From assembly GCA_947034885.2 (NCBI GenBank), contig OX344749.2, positions 26,861,501 through 26,925,500 on the forward strand: a DNA stretch of 64,000 bases, given 5' to 3'. Shown in pieces: positions 1-10,927 of this stretch. Positions within the stretch are counted from its first letter, which is position 1. Every line of letters starts with the position of its first letter. The notes beneath the pieces are model-generated. The model had not been told where the DNA came from. It was given only the letters and a program-made list of their open reading frames with translations, and did no database searches. The position numbers were made by a program, and so were the translations under genes. The DNA comes from Thuidium tamariscinum (Eukaryota > Streptophyta > Bryopsida > Hypnales > Thuidiaceae).

Positions 1-404
1 GCACCCTAGCATTTACAATAAGGATAGATTTGACTCCAAATTTTTACACTTTGTATTTAGAATTGAATTATGAATAAATTGTTTACAATCAAATGCTTAA
101 ATCTGTCAACTTAAGAAACTAAGGCTCCAAAAGGCTCAATATGAGCTATGAAGGGGGAAGATGCAAAATTAAGCAATTACAAAATAAAGTGAATCTCAAT
201 TTATAACCAATATTTGTAAGTAAGGTAGAAAAACCCTTTTCCACCCACTTGAAAATTCTTTTTATAGTTACCAATGATATACAATTGTTTTCTTAAATTG
301 CACTCATTTCTACATGAGGGTGGAATTGGATACAAGTTTGGGAATAGGTATTTCTACCTTAGATGAATAGTTTTGCACTTGTCTATAGAAATGCCGGTAG
401 TCGA
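1..404. other. AT-rich flank upstream of the LINE
   Basis: No coding sequence, RNA gene or clear repeat structure is visible here. Base composition changes abruptly near position 405, where a GC-rich segment begins, and I take that as the approximate 5' border of the LINE. The last stretch, about 385-405, shares roughly 18 of 20 bases with a site near 48,896-48,915, so the LINE may have inserted into or next to an older dispersed repeat. Confidence 0.5.
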
Positions 405-943
405 TTGTTGTGGGAGGGCGGGTGCGACCCTAGGACCTGCATCCTCGGAGTGTCCCCGGTGATCCCCACTTCTCAGTTCTTACCCTCCCACTGGTAGCAC
501 AACACACTCAAAGTAAGGGCGGAGCTCCGGCGATGGCGAACAGGGAGTAAACCCACCAAGCGCCAGGGGTATCCGATGATGGCGATGGCGGTCTAACTCC
601 CAGTGATGCGCTCGGTGGATTGCTGAGCCACACCAGATGCAAACACGAAAGTTCAAACAACCCACCGCAGCTAAGCTCCAGATTGCAAAAAAAATTTCAG
701 ATCCGGAAATCTTGGATCTATGCTCAGTTCCCGCCTGTGAGCAACGTTGGTTCCCTGCCTCGTGCTGAGTGGCTGGGGAGGACAGGGATATGCATGCAGG
801 TGGAACAAGCAAAATCACGATTCCGCAGATGGAGTATCTACAAAGACTGGAGCTCACTGGAGCTGAAGATAACCTCGCCATCACCAAGCCACCCCGACCG
901 CCTACCAAGAGCATGCAGATCGAGAAAGTCAAGTTCCGATCAG

Positions 944-1006
944 GTATCATTATCACCGTTCTTTCAGTTATTGAGTTATTTAGTGATCTCTATTACTCCT
1001 TTTCAG
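944..1006 (+). other. Short intron-like segment in the LINE 5' region
   Basis: A 63-base stretch begins GTATCATT after CAG and ends in CTCCTTTTCAG. It is T-rich, while the DNA on both sides is GC-rich. It has the form of a minimal plant intron. If it is spliced, the retrotransposed copy must come from unspliced RNA. This may also be chance. Confidence 0.3.
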
Positions 1007-1395
1007 CCTCATCCAACGCACACACAAACTGCCCTAGATCAGATCTTGAAGTTACCCAGCATGCAAACTACCAGATTGATAAACGCCCAGTGTCACTCAG
1101 AGTGGTTACGGAGAACATTACAGTTCATCCCCACAAAGATGAGACACAATATGGTACACAAGGTAGCATTCGTTTAGAGCCTGCGTTGCTAAATCCACCC
1201 AGAGCCACACTAGTTTACAACAGCGCAACCACCCCAAAACTCAGCATCGACAATCTCAACTCGGCACACTCGCAGCTCCACCCGGATCGACGTGGCTCGA
1301 GATCGGCACTCTGCGCCGTTGGTGCACTCTACAGCTTCACCCGCATTAGGCCAGCCAAGGAATATCTACTCCGCAACTCCGCATCGTAGCGCCAG

Positions 1396-1600
1396 GGGTA
1401 TTCAGCGCCACCTCTCCACCCGGATCCAGCGCCACCTCTTCACCCGGACCCCACGCTACTTCTCCACCCGGACTCTGCGCCGCAGCTCATCACGAACCCC
1501 GCGCCACTTCTCCACCCGGACTGTGCGCCGCAGCCCATCGCGAACACCAAGCCGCAGCTCCACACGGACAGCACGGCGCAACTCAACATCGGCATCTTCG
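1396..1600 (+). repeat. Degenerate tandem repeats in the LINE 5' region
   Basis: Units of roughly 24-30 bases recur, each containing CTCCACCCGGA or CTTCACCCGGA followed by a GCGCCAC or GCGCCGC block. At least five copies are recognisable. In one frame they would encode Arg/Ser-rich peptide repeats, but nothing supports translation. Repeated monomers in a LINE 5' UTR are known to act as promoter units in some mammalian L1s; the same role here is only inferred. Confidence 0.6.
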
Positions 1601-1836
1601 GGCAGGTACCCCAGAACCTGCTCCTTACTTCGAGGCTACAGTACCTCCACATTTTTCTTCTTCAGTCTCAGCTTGTATGCCTTCCGAACTGCACCACTTC
1701 GGCTTCACTTCGACCTCAAGACGTTCAGTCTCCTCTACAACGCGCTGATCAGGCTCCACTGAAACTCAATCAAGCTCTCAGGTCCTCAAGACTTACTTGG
1801 ATCCTACTGGAACCTGCCCAGTTCAATCGAAACTAT

Positions 1837-4188
1837 ATGAAGACCAAGCCTCAAGACAAGTTGGTGGATCCCAGACGGAGCGTGAAGGACACTAGGCTGC
1901 GCCCAACGCCCAAGGCCCCATCTACTTCAAATCGCCAGTCATCCTGCAGCACAAAGACCACAGGCTCTTCAAGCAAAACACAACACGCCATCTGCCCAAG
2001 TGTATCTGTTGAAGAAGAATTTCGAATCCAAAGGCGCCATACCACGTCCACACCTCCACTTCCAGATTCACACATGATACAAGCTAAAACTAGAGGTATG
2101 CTTCTATACTTCTACCTCCTTTATGGTACTCTTTTGTATGAAAATATATATATGGACACCTCTTCTCTATACGTATATTGTAATCCCACTCACGCCCGGG
2201 AGCCTACTGCTACCGGGAGGGTTTTTACAATATACTTCAAACAAATCGCAATCCATATCAAACCCATTGCAATACATAGAAACTTTCCTTGCAATACATA
2301 CACTTTACAACACACTCGTTCAAACATAGACCAAACTCTTAAAACTTCAATCTCTCTCCAAAATACGGATCCTCTCTACTCTAAAAAGCCTCAAAATATT
2401 ATATTTTGTCCAAAACAAAAGTGCATACATACATATTTTAGAATTTCTCAAAACATACTAGTTTTGCACTTTTGGCCTAAAAATCAGATTCAATTCTCCG
2501 CAGGTACAATGTCAGACCCTCCACAAAGCAACAAAGTTCGGAGACATATGGCTTACTCAAATGATATTGAGATGGAAGATGCGGTTGGTTCACAAAAGCG
2601 CACAACACCAGAAGCTGAAACATCCATACAAAAGAAATCAAAAGGCACCGTCACAACTATGGCCCTACTCAGTGAGCCAGCAGCTTACGAATTTTGGTAT
2701 GGGTTTCCTACTATGGAAACCCTTGCCTACGAAGCCAGTATGCCGCCGTTCACCAATAAAGCATCAGTAGCAGAACTCATTACTCAAGGATACAATCCAC
2801 AAGAAGCAGACGACCTCACAAAAGCTCGTATGTCATTTCCTCGCGTGCAACAAAAGCTGTGGCCTACTTCAAGACCTGACAATATTGCAGGCCAGCACTT
2901 CAACCTGACTCAAATTCCCTTTGATGTCGAGGTAAACATGCACACCCAACTCGCTCTCGATTACCACATTCTCTTACATTTCGAAAAGCCTTTGTCCCCA
3001 CTGACCCAAAAACAAGCCATGGTAAAGATCTTGGGGCGTTTTCAAGAGATGAACATACAGTTAGGTGATAGCATTGCCGACCCCATAGCAATCCTATGTC
3101 ATGGAGCCAAAAACTCCAAAGTCTGGTCAGGCATGGCTAGAATTCACCTTCAAAACCCAGAAATTGATGGTAAAGCCCTACTCCGTGGTACTAGAGTGTT
3201 TGCCATTCCTCTAGATGATGACATACTCACAATAGCCAAAGTCTCCAAATCATTTGATCCTATTACCTCTAGTACCCTACTCTCTATCAAGATTAATAGT
3301 GAGACCATTCGGAACATGGAACCCCACCACCTCTTCAAACAGACACTTGAAGAGAGTTTCCATAGGGGCTTTGAATTCGAGCTAACACAGGTTCAAAAAC
3401 CTACCGCTGAACCTTATGGTTGGCTGACAACAACATCACCGGAGCAACTGGCAAAAATCAAGCAGCAACGAATTGCAGTATTGGGAGAACTTCTACAACC
3501 AGTTAATAGAGACTTGAATCAACTGACCCGTGAAGAGGTGAACAAGAGAAACTGCCTAGTACTCATTGTCAAAGGCATCAACCTCACCAAATCCATTGCT
3601 GAAGTAACCCAGGGATTTCACGACCACTTTGGAGTCAAAAATGTCAAATCCATCTTCTTCCCTCGGTATAAAGGAGATGCTCATAGTGGTGTAGCCAACA
3701 TCGAATGTCTTAACGCCGCAGTCTATAAGCAACATGTGAAGAAATCAACACGCCTTCAGTACAAATGGGTGGAGTTCCAACCCCATCCTAACTCTCTAGA
3801 TGGGACTGCCAAACCCAATGATGAAACCCTTCAGAAATGGGGCTTCTTGGACATCAACACTGCTCTAGCTAGTATAGTTGAAGCAATGCAGAACACAGCA
3901 TCATCCTCTGCCCCAAAACAGTCATTTCAGAATGAGCAACTATCAGCATTGATAGGAGAGGCGGTTTCCAAAGAAAATTTGAAGCTGCGTATGGAATTTA
4001 AGTCCGACATGAGTCAAATGAAAGAAGAACTGACAATAGAGGCACAAAGTTATGCAGACAAGGTAGATCAGGAGCTCAGAGGTAACCTGACAAACCTAGA
4101 ATCCCTCTTAGCTCAAAGCATGCAAATGATTAAAGGCTTGAGTCGCCCAGCCATTAAAGCCCCAGAACCCTCCTCACCACCAAACTAG
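1837..4188 (+). CDS. LINE ORF1 protein with RRM-like folds and a C-terminal coiled coil
   Basis: The open frame gives 783 residues from the first ATG. The more likely start is the ATG at 2509 (MSDPPQSNK), about 559 residues, because 2096-2503 looks like an intron or an AT-rich leader. In the larger numbering, two segments resemble RNA-recognition folds: one around residues 360-450 (with GMARIHLQ) and one around 565-660 (with CLVLIVKGI and then SGVANIEC). Residues 700-770 are rich in K, E, L and M and look like a coiled coil (MSQMKEELTIEAQSYADKVD). No CCHC knuckle is seen. LINE ORF1 proteins bind the element RNA and act as chaperones; that role is inferred from position and fold. The frame is intact. 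The stop lies 86 bases before ORF2. Confidence 0.75.
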   Translation: MKTKPQDKLVDPRRSVKDTRLRPTPKAPSTSNRQSSCSTKTTGSSSKTQHAICPSVSVEEEFRIQRRHTTSTPPLPDSHMIQAKTRGMLLYFYLLYGTLLYENIYMDTSSLYVYCNPTHAREPTATGRVFTIYFKQIAIHIKPIAIHRNFPCNTYTLQHTRSNIDQTLKTSISLQNTDPLYSKKPQNIIFCPKQKCIHTYFRISQNILVLHFWPKNQIQFSAGTMSDPPQSNKVRRHMAYSNDIEMEDAVGSQKRTTPEAETSIQKKSKGTVTTMALLSEPAAYEFWYGFPTMETLAYEASMPPFTNKASVAELITQGYNPQEADDLTKARMSFPRVQQKLWPTSRPDNIAGQHFNLTQIPFDVEVNMHTQLALDYHILLHFEKPLSPLTQKQAMVKILGRFQEMNIQLGDSIADPIAILCHGAKNSKVWSGMARIHLQNPEIDGKALLRGTRVFAIPLDDDILTIAKVSKSFDPITSSTLLSIKINSETIRNMEPHHLFKQTLEESFHRGFEFELTQVQKPTAEPYGWLTTTSPEQLAKIKQQRIAVLGELLQPVNRDLNQLTREEVNKRNCLVLIVKGINLTKSIAEVTQGFHDHFGVKNVKSIFFPRYKGDAHSGVANIECLNAAVYKQHVKKSTRLQYKWVEFQPHPNSLDGTAKPNDETLQKWGFLDINTALASIVEAMQNTASSSAPKQSFQNEQLSALIGEAVSKENLKLRMEFKSDMSQMKEELTIEAQSYADKVDQELRGNLTNLESLLAQSMQMIKGLSRPAIKAPEPSSPPN
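2096..2503 (+). other. Intron-like, frame-neutral segment near the ORF1 start
   Basis: The segment starts GTATGCTTC after AGAG and ends in CAATTCTCCGCAG, six bases before the ATG at 2509. It is clearly more AT-rich than the sequence upstream. Its length, 408 bases, is a multiple of three with no stop in the ORF1 frame, so retained and removed forms would both be in frame. It contains a small CCCGG/CCGGG inverted repeat near 2197-2219. Whether it is spliced cannot be told from sequence. Confidence 0.35.
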
Positions 4189-4541
4189 TTCAGTTTTACA
4201 ACGCCATCACCCAAAAACAGAGTGCCATAGTCATATACCTTAGTATTTTATCATCCATTATTTGCACCACACTATTGTACACTACCACTTGGTGGCAATA
4301 TTATATATATATTTTGCTTTTGCTTCTCACCATGTCCTCATCAAAGTTCCACCTAGTTTTTGACATTAGAACTTTTACACAAAAATTAAACACTTATACA
4401 TCACACTTATATACACATAAACACATTATATTGGTTGGCAACCATATTCAAATATTTAGTAAAATTTGCCAACATATTCAAGTAAAACTGAAAACCACCT
4501 ATCTTATTTCAAAACACCAAAAATTCCCTTTGCACATTACA

Positions 4542-4583
4542 ATGCTTTTATGTGGTGATATAGAAACTAACCTGGGACCCATG
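4542..4583 (+). other. 2A-like ribosome-skipping motif, variant NLGP
   Basis: The residues MLLCGDIETNLGPM match the 2A consensus (D-V/I-E-x-N-P-G-P) except that Leu (CTG) replaces the first Pro. A CCG codon would become CTG by one C-to-T change at a CpG, a common decay path in methylated repeats. 2A peptides preceded by LL-x-GDIE are known at the N-terminus of ORF2 in several animal LINE groups and separate the N-terminal piece from the enzyme part. The Pro is required for skipping in characterised 2As, so this copy is probably inactive. The position, upstream of the endonuclease, fits the family pattern. Confidence 0.65.
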
Positions 4584-5218
4584 CCCGATATACTTACCAC
4601 CCACCCACCTTCACATAAAAATAGATATAAAATGTATTTTATAATATGCACAATAAAACTACAACCCGAATACCAACATTTAGCAAAACTATTCTCACCC
4701 ATAATAAACATTACACACCCTCACCACAACGACACTACCATAAATTACCCTTACATATCACAATACATTCACCAAAACCAACATCACCCACCACCAAGAC
4801 TTTTATTTGCACTTATTACCACAATCAGTCCACAATTAGAGCCATGTAACCATCTATTAAGACAAATATCAATCCCAGACTGGACCACACTATTACTAGA
4901 AAAAATGGCCCTCCTACAAAATCCACCAGAAGACATATCACAACACCACATCCATACACTCAATTTAAAAATCTACACCAAGATATCATTGAACCTTCCA
5001 ACTCCATTCACAAAGAAATATATAATTTCATTAAACAAACACCTACAACACCAACCTTACAAATAATGCTTAACAAATTTCCATACCTTCCTGAGAAACT
5101 ACTCCTAGAAGCATTAAAATGCAAAGACACCTTAATAGAATACTCCCACCCCACTCCTCTAACCAATTTACCAAACACAGATACTACAAATACACAAACT
5201 ACTAACTCCAGTACATAC

Positions 5219-5970
5219 ATGACCACATGGAACGCCGCATCGATCAACACAGCCTTACCAAGCCTCCAACAACTAACATCACTCACACCAACTACCCTTG
5301 CAATAATAACAATACAAGAAACCAAAATAATTGCAACAAAATCCACAAAATACATTGAAAATTTATTTCCACAATATAAATTAATATTTAATAATACGCA
5401 TGCATTAACTAGATGTATGCAACAGAGACGACCATATACACCAGGACATGGTGGACTCCTTACACTAATAAATAAAAAATATGCATACCCAGGAAACATC
5501 ACCAAAATTCCAACCCCAGCTGAATTCTCACCATATTTACAAATTATAAAAATCAACAATCACCCTTTACAACCATGGCTATTACTCCACATGTACATGC
5601 CATCACACACAGAGGATCTACAATTGATACCCAAAATCCAACAATGTATAAGTCAAAAAATCTCCCTACACTCACAACACACTTATATTCTATGTGGAGA
5701 CTTCAACAGAGACATTGCCCTCATTGGTAGACAAAATGAATTTAACATAACTTCGCCACAAACAGAAGACATAGAATGGCGTAGATTTACAGACAGCCAG
5801 CAACTCACATATATATCTACTAACAACCCTTTTTCTAGACAAGGTGGCCAAAACTATACTCAAACAAGTCTAATAGATGGTTATTATATAAATACACCTA
5901 ATTCTACTTTATACACAGTAACCACAAATCATAACCACAACCTCAATTCAGACCATTCACCAGTAACATT
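5219..5970 (+). other. APE-type endonuclease domain of ORF2
   Basis: The apurinic-endonuclease-like nuclease nicks target DNA to prime reverse transcription. Visible motifs in order are TTWNAASIN (motif I Asn), TIQETKI (catalytic Glu), LLHMYMPSH, ILCGDFNRD (Asp and Asn), SLIDGYYIN and LNSDHSPV (catalytic Asp-His). All expected catalytic positions are present. The domain is about 250 residues, a normal size. It is uninterrupted in this copy. Confidence 0.92.
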
Positions 5971-6889
5971 ACATATACCACCAAATACATTACTAGCAAG
6001 ACCTACAACACCAATAATAAATAAACCACCACGAATATTAAACCCTATTCCCCAAGAAAATATAGAAAGTTTTAAAACAAACTTTTTTGAGGAACACGCA
6101 ATTCAAATAAATGAACTAACCACCATTCTTACAAATGAAAATATAACAAACCACCAATGGCACGAAGCATGTAATACCTTAGACCACCTCATACAAAGTA
6201 TATCCAATAAAATACTTGAAACCTATAGTGCACCACCATTACCCCATCTAACAAACCGTACAGCCCAACAAGGTGGCTTTTTACCAAGGAAAATACAGAA
6301 AAAATGGAAAGTTCACCTCTCTACTTACCACCTGATCAGGAAGGCAATCTACATATCCAAACACACAACAAATTGGACAAACCATCCAATAATAGAAGAA
6401 ATAAGTAAACACAACAATGCCCGCATCCCACCACCTGAAATACATGGTACAAACCAACAATAATGGATTAACACCATAGCAAACCTAGCCAAAAACGCAA
6501 ACATACAAGCTCGTAAAATAACTACACAATATACTCAAAAATGCATCAAAAAGGCAATCACAAAATATAGACAACTATATGAAAAAAGTCCCCAAAAAAA
6601 AAAAATATATATATTCAAAAACCAAAATACCCCCCCACTAGATTGCATTTTGGATAGACAAAACAACTTATTAACCAACCCTGAAGACATTGCCAATGAG
6701 ATACACATTCAACAATCAATTAATAATAGCCCTACAGTTCCAACATGTTATTATCTACTAGAACACTCACCACATTGTACATGCGCAGTGAGACAATACC
6801 CCTGGCATGACTTAAATGGTTTTGTCATAGACAAACGTGGAACCCCGGATACTCCTTTACATACTTACTTCACTAAAGAAACGTATGAC

Positions 6890-7880
6890 ATGTGTTTAAA
6901 ACACTTATCCAATAATAAAACCCCTAGTCCAGACTCAATTCCAAATACAATCCTTAAAAATATGCCTCAATGTTTTCAAAACCTCCTTTTTCTATTTTTC
7001 AAACATTGTTATAAACACAAACAAATCCCATCATCTTGGAAAACTAGTCTGACCATATTACTTTATAAAAAAAGAGATCCTTCTCAATTATCAAATCATA
7101 GACCAATTGCACTTGCAAACACAATCTACAAATTTTTCACTAGTACTCTCACTTTAACCCTTTCAAACTACGGTGAAAAATACCAAATCCTACATGATAG
7201 CCAAGAAGGATTTAGACCAGAACGTAGCACATCACGACAACTACAACTTCTTATAGCAGCTTTAGAAGATGCACGCTTTACTAATAAAGACATCTACATA
7301 TTATATATAGACTTCAAAAACGCCTTCGGTTCCATAGACCACGCAAGGCTCTTGGCTATAATGTTAGACCTTGGATACCCAAAAGACGCAGTAGCATTAA
7401 TCGGAAATATTTACTCAAACTCCACTACTATTTTCACACGAGAACACTTTGGTAAAACTAAACCAATACAAATACAAAGAGGAACCATTCAAGGTGACAC
7501 ACTCAGTCCATACCTTTTCCTTATCTTTCTTGAACCGCTACTTAGATGGCTCCAAATAGGTAATAATGGCTACAACTTTGGCACATCCCAGATAACTATA
7601 AGTTCTTCAGCATATGCAGATGACCTAGCAGCTACATCAAATAATCCCCAATCACTCCAATCTCAACTAAACAAACTAGATAAATATTGTGAATGGGCAG
7701 GAATGGATTTAGGAGTACCAAAATGTACAATCACTGGATGCCCTAATAAATCAAAAACAAAACCAGACATCTTTAAAACTCAAATACTTGCCATGAACAT
7801 TAGCTACAGAAATCAACAAATACCAGTTTTACACCAACACGAACCCTACCCATATTTAGGAATACAACTAATACCTTCTC
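6890..7880 (+). other. Reverse transcriptase domain of ORF2
   Basis: Motifs in order: KTPSPDSIPN (motif 0/1 region), SNHRPIALANTIYK, SQEGFRPERSTSRQL, ILYIDFKNAFGSIDH (motif A, first catalytic Asp), QRGTIQGDTLSPYLF (motif B), and SAYADDLAA (motif C; YADD at 7613-7624). The usual FDSIDH reads FGSIDH here, but the catalytic Asp of motif A is the earlier one and is kept. The stop at 6461-6463 lies in the linker before this domain and the stop at 8051-8053 lies just after it in the thumb region. Confidence 0.95.
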
Positions 7881-9439
7881 TAAAATGGAAACTACAAACT
7901 CATATCACCACTAAAAAGGTAACAGATCAATGTGCACAACTTACTAATTGCCCAGCTACAATAAAACAAAAAATCAATATAGTTGACACTGTAATTAGAG
8001 CAGGTATAACCTATAGTTTCTATGCAGTGCCATATTCTCTACCAACAATTTAAAAACTTGATAAAAAGATCATTGGAATTCAGAAAACTATATGTGGATT
8101 ACCAAAATGCACTGCCAATGTAATAGCACAACTTCCACATGAATTTTTTGGACTTGAAGCCTTCTCTCTTAAAAACGCATACCTACGTTGCATTAGTGAA
8201 CAACTTAGAAATGCTCTAAACGATCCAGGTAGACTAGGAATAATATATAGAGGACTCATCCACCATATATTGGCCAAATATGGAGGGGCAGAAAACATTC
8301 CAAGAATCAAACAACAAGATTGTGTCAGATCACCTACAACAAGGACCCTTTTTCTTCTTAAAAATGAAGCAAACATCCACCTCATGAGTGTAGTAGAAAA
8401 CTTTCAACTACACCCAACAGAACTTGAAAAAGAATGGATGTTACAAACTACTCGTATTCTACCACATATAAATTCCAAACTTTCCTTCAAAATGCTACAT
8501 AAACTCCTTTTACATAACATATATAAAATTAAACACATTACACTTCCAAATGGTACACATTTAATGACACCTCAAGACTTCAAAATATACTATAAAACTC
8601 CAACAAAAATTGAAAAAGCTGCTTTAAATATAGCTGAACAACTTTTCTGTTATCCACAATGTACACCTGAATGCTTACAACCTTGTCCAAGACACTCACT
8701 ACCAAGAACTCTAAGAGCACAATACATCTCAGATAACCGAGATTTAATTCCCAAGATTTCGTATAGCCCTCCACACCCACCACCAGTACAAATACCACAA
8801 CAACAAAATCCACCTCTACATATTCAAAACAACCCACTTAACTTCTCCATATACAGTATAATAGATCATCAAATCAAAGAAATCAAAGACAAATACAAAA
8901 TCCCCAAAAAATTTAATATATATCTGTGCCAATGGACACTTGAAAATAATACCACTTATAGTAAATGGCTACCTCAAAGATATCTTTTCCCATTTAATCA
9001 ACCAACGGTAATTGTACACAACATCAACCTACTAACACAATACTATACAAAACAACAACACAAATACTACAAAAACCTCATCATGGTCAACTTTAACCAT
9101 GAACAATCCAGAGATACTAGATTTATCCCACCCCCAACAACAATTCCACTTATGCAAATCTTCACTAATGAATGTAATCCAGAAAAAGACATAATAACAA
9201 GCACACCTACCATAATAACACAAAATGAACTAACACATATATACCTTGACACCGGTAACTACCTCATAACTATTCCAACCACTAGATTACAATGGCTATG
9301 GAAACAATATCAAACTGCTATTCATAATACGCATGGCTTAACACCACCTACACAATCATTTGAAACTGAGATCACATGGCTATATCAACGTTACAAACAT
9401 AAAAAATCTAATAAAAACACACTAAGAACATCGCAACAC

Positions 9440-9830
9440 TCCCTTCCACAAAACATCTTAGATTCCTTAACAAAAACATTTGACATTTCTCATTCATATT
9501 TCTCATCACCAATCACTTGCTCCACACTAATCACACAATTTTACTCTTTCTTTGAAAGAGATATAGTATTTGGATCACTTGGCAAAGCATTTCAATACAA
9601 ATGGAAAGGCAAAGGTTTTGCACATCCACAAAACGAAGAAACAGCCCAACAAGCACTACATTGGGCAAGACTAGCAGCCAAACATGATCTAAACACCATA
9701 ACTATATTAGTCATACTAGATATAAACTGGTACCATAACTTCTCCCCATATATTGGACCATTTGAAGATACACACGTTATTGCACATTTTGTTGCGGATA
9801 CTATTACATATGAAAAACCAACAATTCCAA
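9440..9830 (+). other. Unassigned domain between RT and RNase H, faintly methyltransferase-like
   Basis: About 130 residues are well ordered and rich in aromatic residues. Landmarks are SYFSSPITCS, FERDIVFGSLGKAFQYKWKG, GFAHPQN, QALHWARLAAK, TILVILDINWY and THVIAHFVADTITYEKP. The order (small-residue loop, W-x-G, a P-containing turn, an Ala-rich helix, a hydrophobic strand ending in W) resembles phage-type adenine methyltransferases and the MT domain of DIRS elements. The catalytic NPPY is not present (AHPQ instead), so enzyme activity is doubtful. This assignment is a pattern impression only. Confidence 0.35.
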
Positions 9831-10119
9831 TTGAACTAAACAAACAACCACACACTGAGCCTCTTGCAATACATATTCTATGCATACACCACCAAAATCA
9901 CAATATCGGCTCACCCAACCAACTAGACTCCCTCACACAAATCCTCCAAAATATGCAAATACCACAGTACCACATACAAATTGCTGCACCAACACCTAGT
10001 AATGTAATAGTAAAAAAGAATTCAAATTGGAAAAAACTCACTTATAAAACCAACTATAATTCAATAAATTTATATACCCCCCCGTTACCAACGTATACAT
10101 CTATTCCTCAATTGAAGTT

Positions 10120-10570
10120 TCCACCGCAATATAGCTACTACACAGATGGTTCGTTTATACCACCACAACAACACGCAGATGGACACTGGATACGCGAAAA
10201 AGCAGGATACGGCATATACAACTCTTTCAAAGAAGAAATTCAAATCGCTAAACGGCTTCCTGGTTTACAAACCATTTTTAGAGCTGAGCTCATGGCCATA
10301 CACAAAACCCTACGCATAATCACTACCCAATATCCACATGAACCTGCCTACATATTCACTGATTGCCTAAACTGTCTATATGTCCTTAATACACAACTAA
10401 AACATCCTACTCTACATCGCAATCATGCAGAAAAAATCATATTAGAATCTATAGTAGAGATGCTTCAAAGCCGTACACAACCTACAACAATTTCCAAAAT
10501 TAAAGGCCACACTAATATCTTAGGTAATGAACAAGCAGACAAACTTGCAAAACATGGCACAACAAAAGAA
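10120..10570 (+). other. RNase H domain of ORF2
   Basis: Type I RNase H motifs are complete: YYTDGSF (Asp), FRAELMAIHKTLR (Glu), IFTDCLNCLYVL (Asp, with Cys where Ser is usual) and KIKGHTNILGNEQADKLAKH (His and last Asp). It removes the RNA strand after first-strand synthesis. RNase H follows RT in several LINE clades, including some plant L1s and Dualen. No break is seen. Confidence 0.93.
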
Positions 10571-10927
10571 TATAAATTTGCCTCAAAAAATTATGAATTT
10601 GCACATACTACTCCATTCTATTACCAAAAAGATGAATGGCCAGGTCAAGCCCATCGACCTGACAAAGGTCCGGTTAGATGTTTAGGAACATACATCATCA
10701 AACATGATCATGATAAAAACCTTGAAATAATGGCACAACGATTTCCTAACATTAGTAAATGGACCCTTAACCCTGATATACATAAGAACCTCTCTAATGA
10801 TTTTTGGTCAAACCCTGAAATAACCGACTCAGAAAAAACAAGCATATTAAAATTCCATACCGGCCAATATATGGGAAATGCTAGAAAACAATTATTTTTT
10901 GGGATTGAGAGATTCCCATCTATCACA

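Larger units (their letters stand above)
405..1836 (+). promoter_or_regulatory. GC-rich 5' region of the LINE, likely 5' UTR with internal promoter
   Basis: This stretch is much richer in G+C than the DNA before it and the ORFs after it. It contains overlapping open frames (620-1177, 769-1389, 1292-1762) that resemble no family and look like by-products of composition. It includes a block of CACCCGGA-containing repeats and one short intron-like segment, described separately. LINEs normally carry their promoter in the 5' UTR, so that role is inferred from position. No initiator or TATA element could be assigned. Confidence 0.5.

Noticed and set aside
620-1762. Overlapping open frames in the LINE 5' region
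   Set aside because: Three frames are open at once and biased in Arg/Ser/Pro, which reflects composition and repeats, not selection for protein.
5064-5068. TAATG stop-start overlap between two LINE open frames, as in the UAAUG coupling of the SART1 element
   Set aside because: The downstream frame is open and protein-like well before its ATG at 5066, so a single-base loss in a once continuous ORF2 is simpler. Family copies would decide.
9440-9830. Reading the methyltransferase-like block as evidence for a DIRS element
   Set aside because: No tyrosine recombinase or terminal repeats are present. APE, RT and RNase H are clearly LINE-type.
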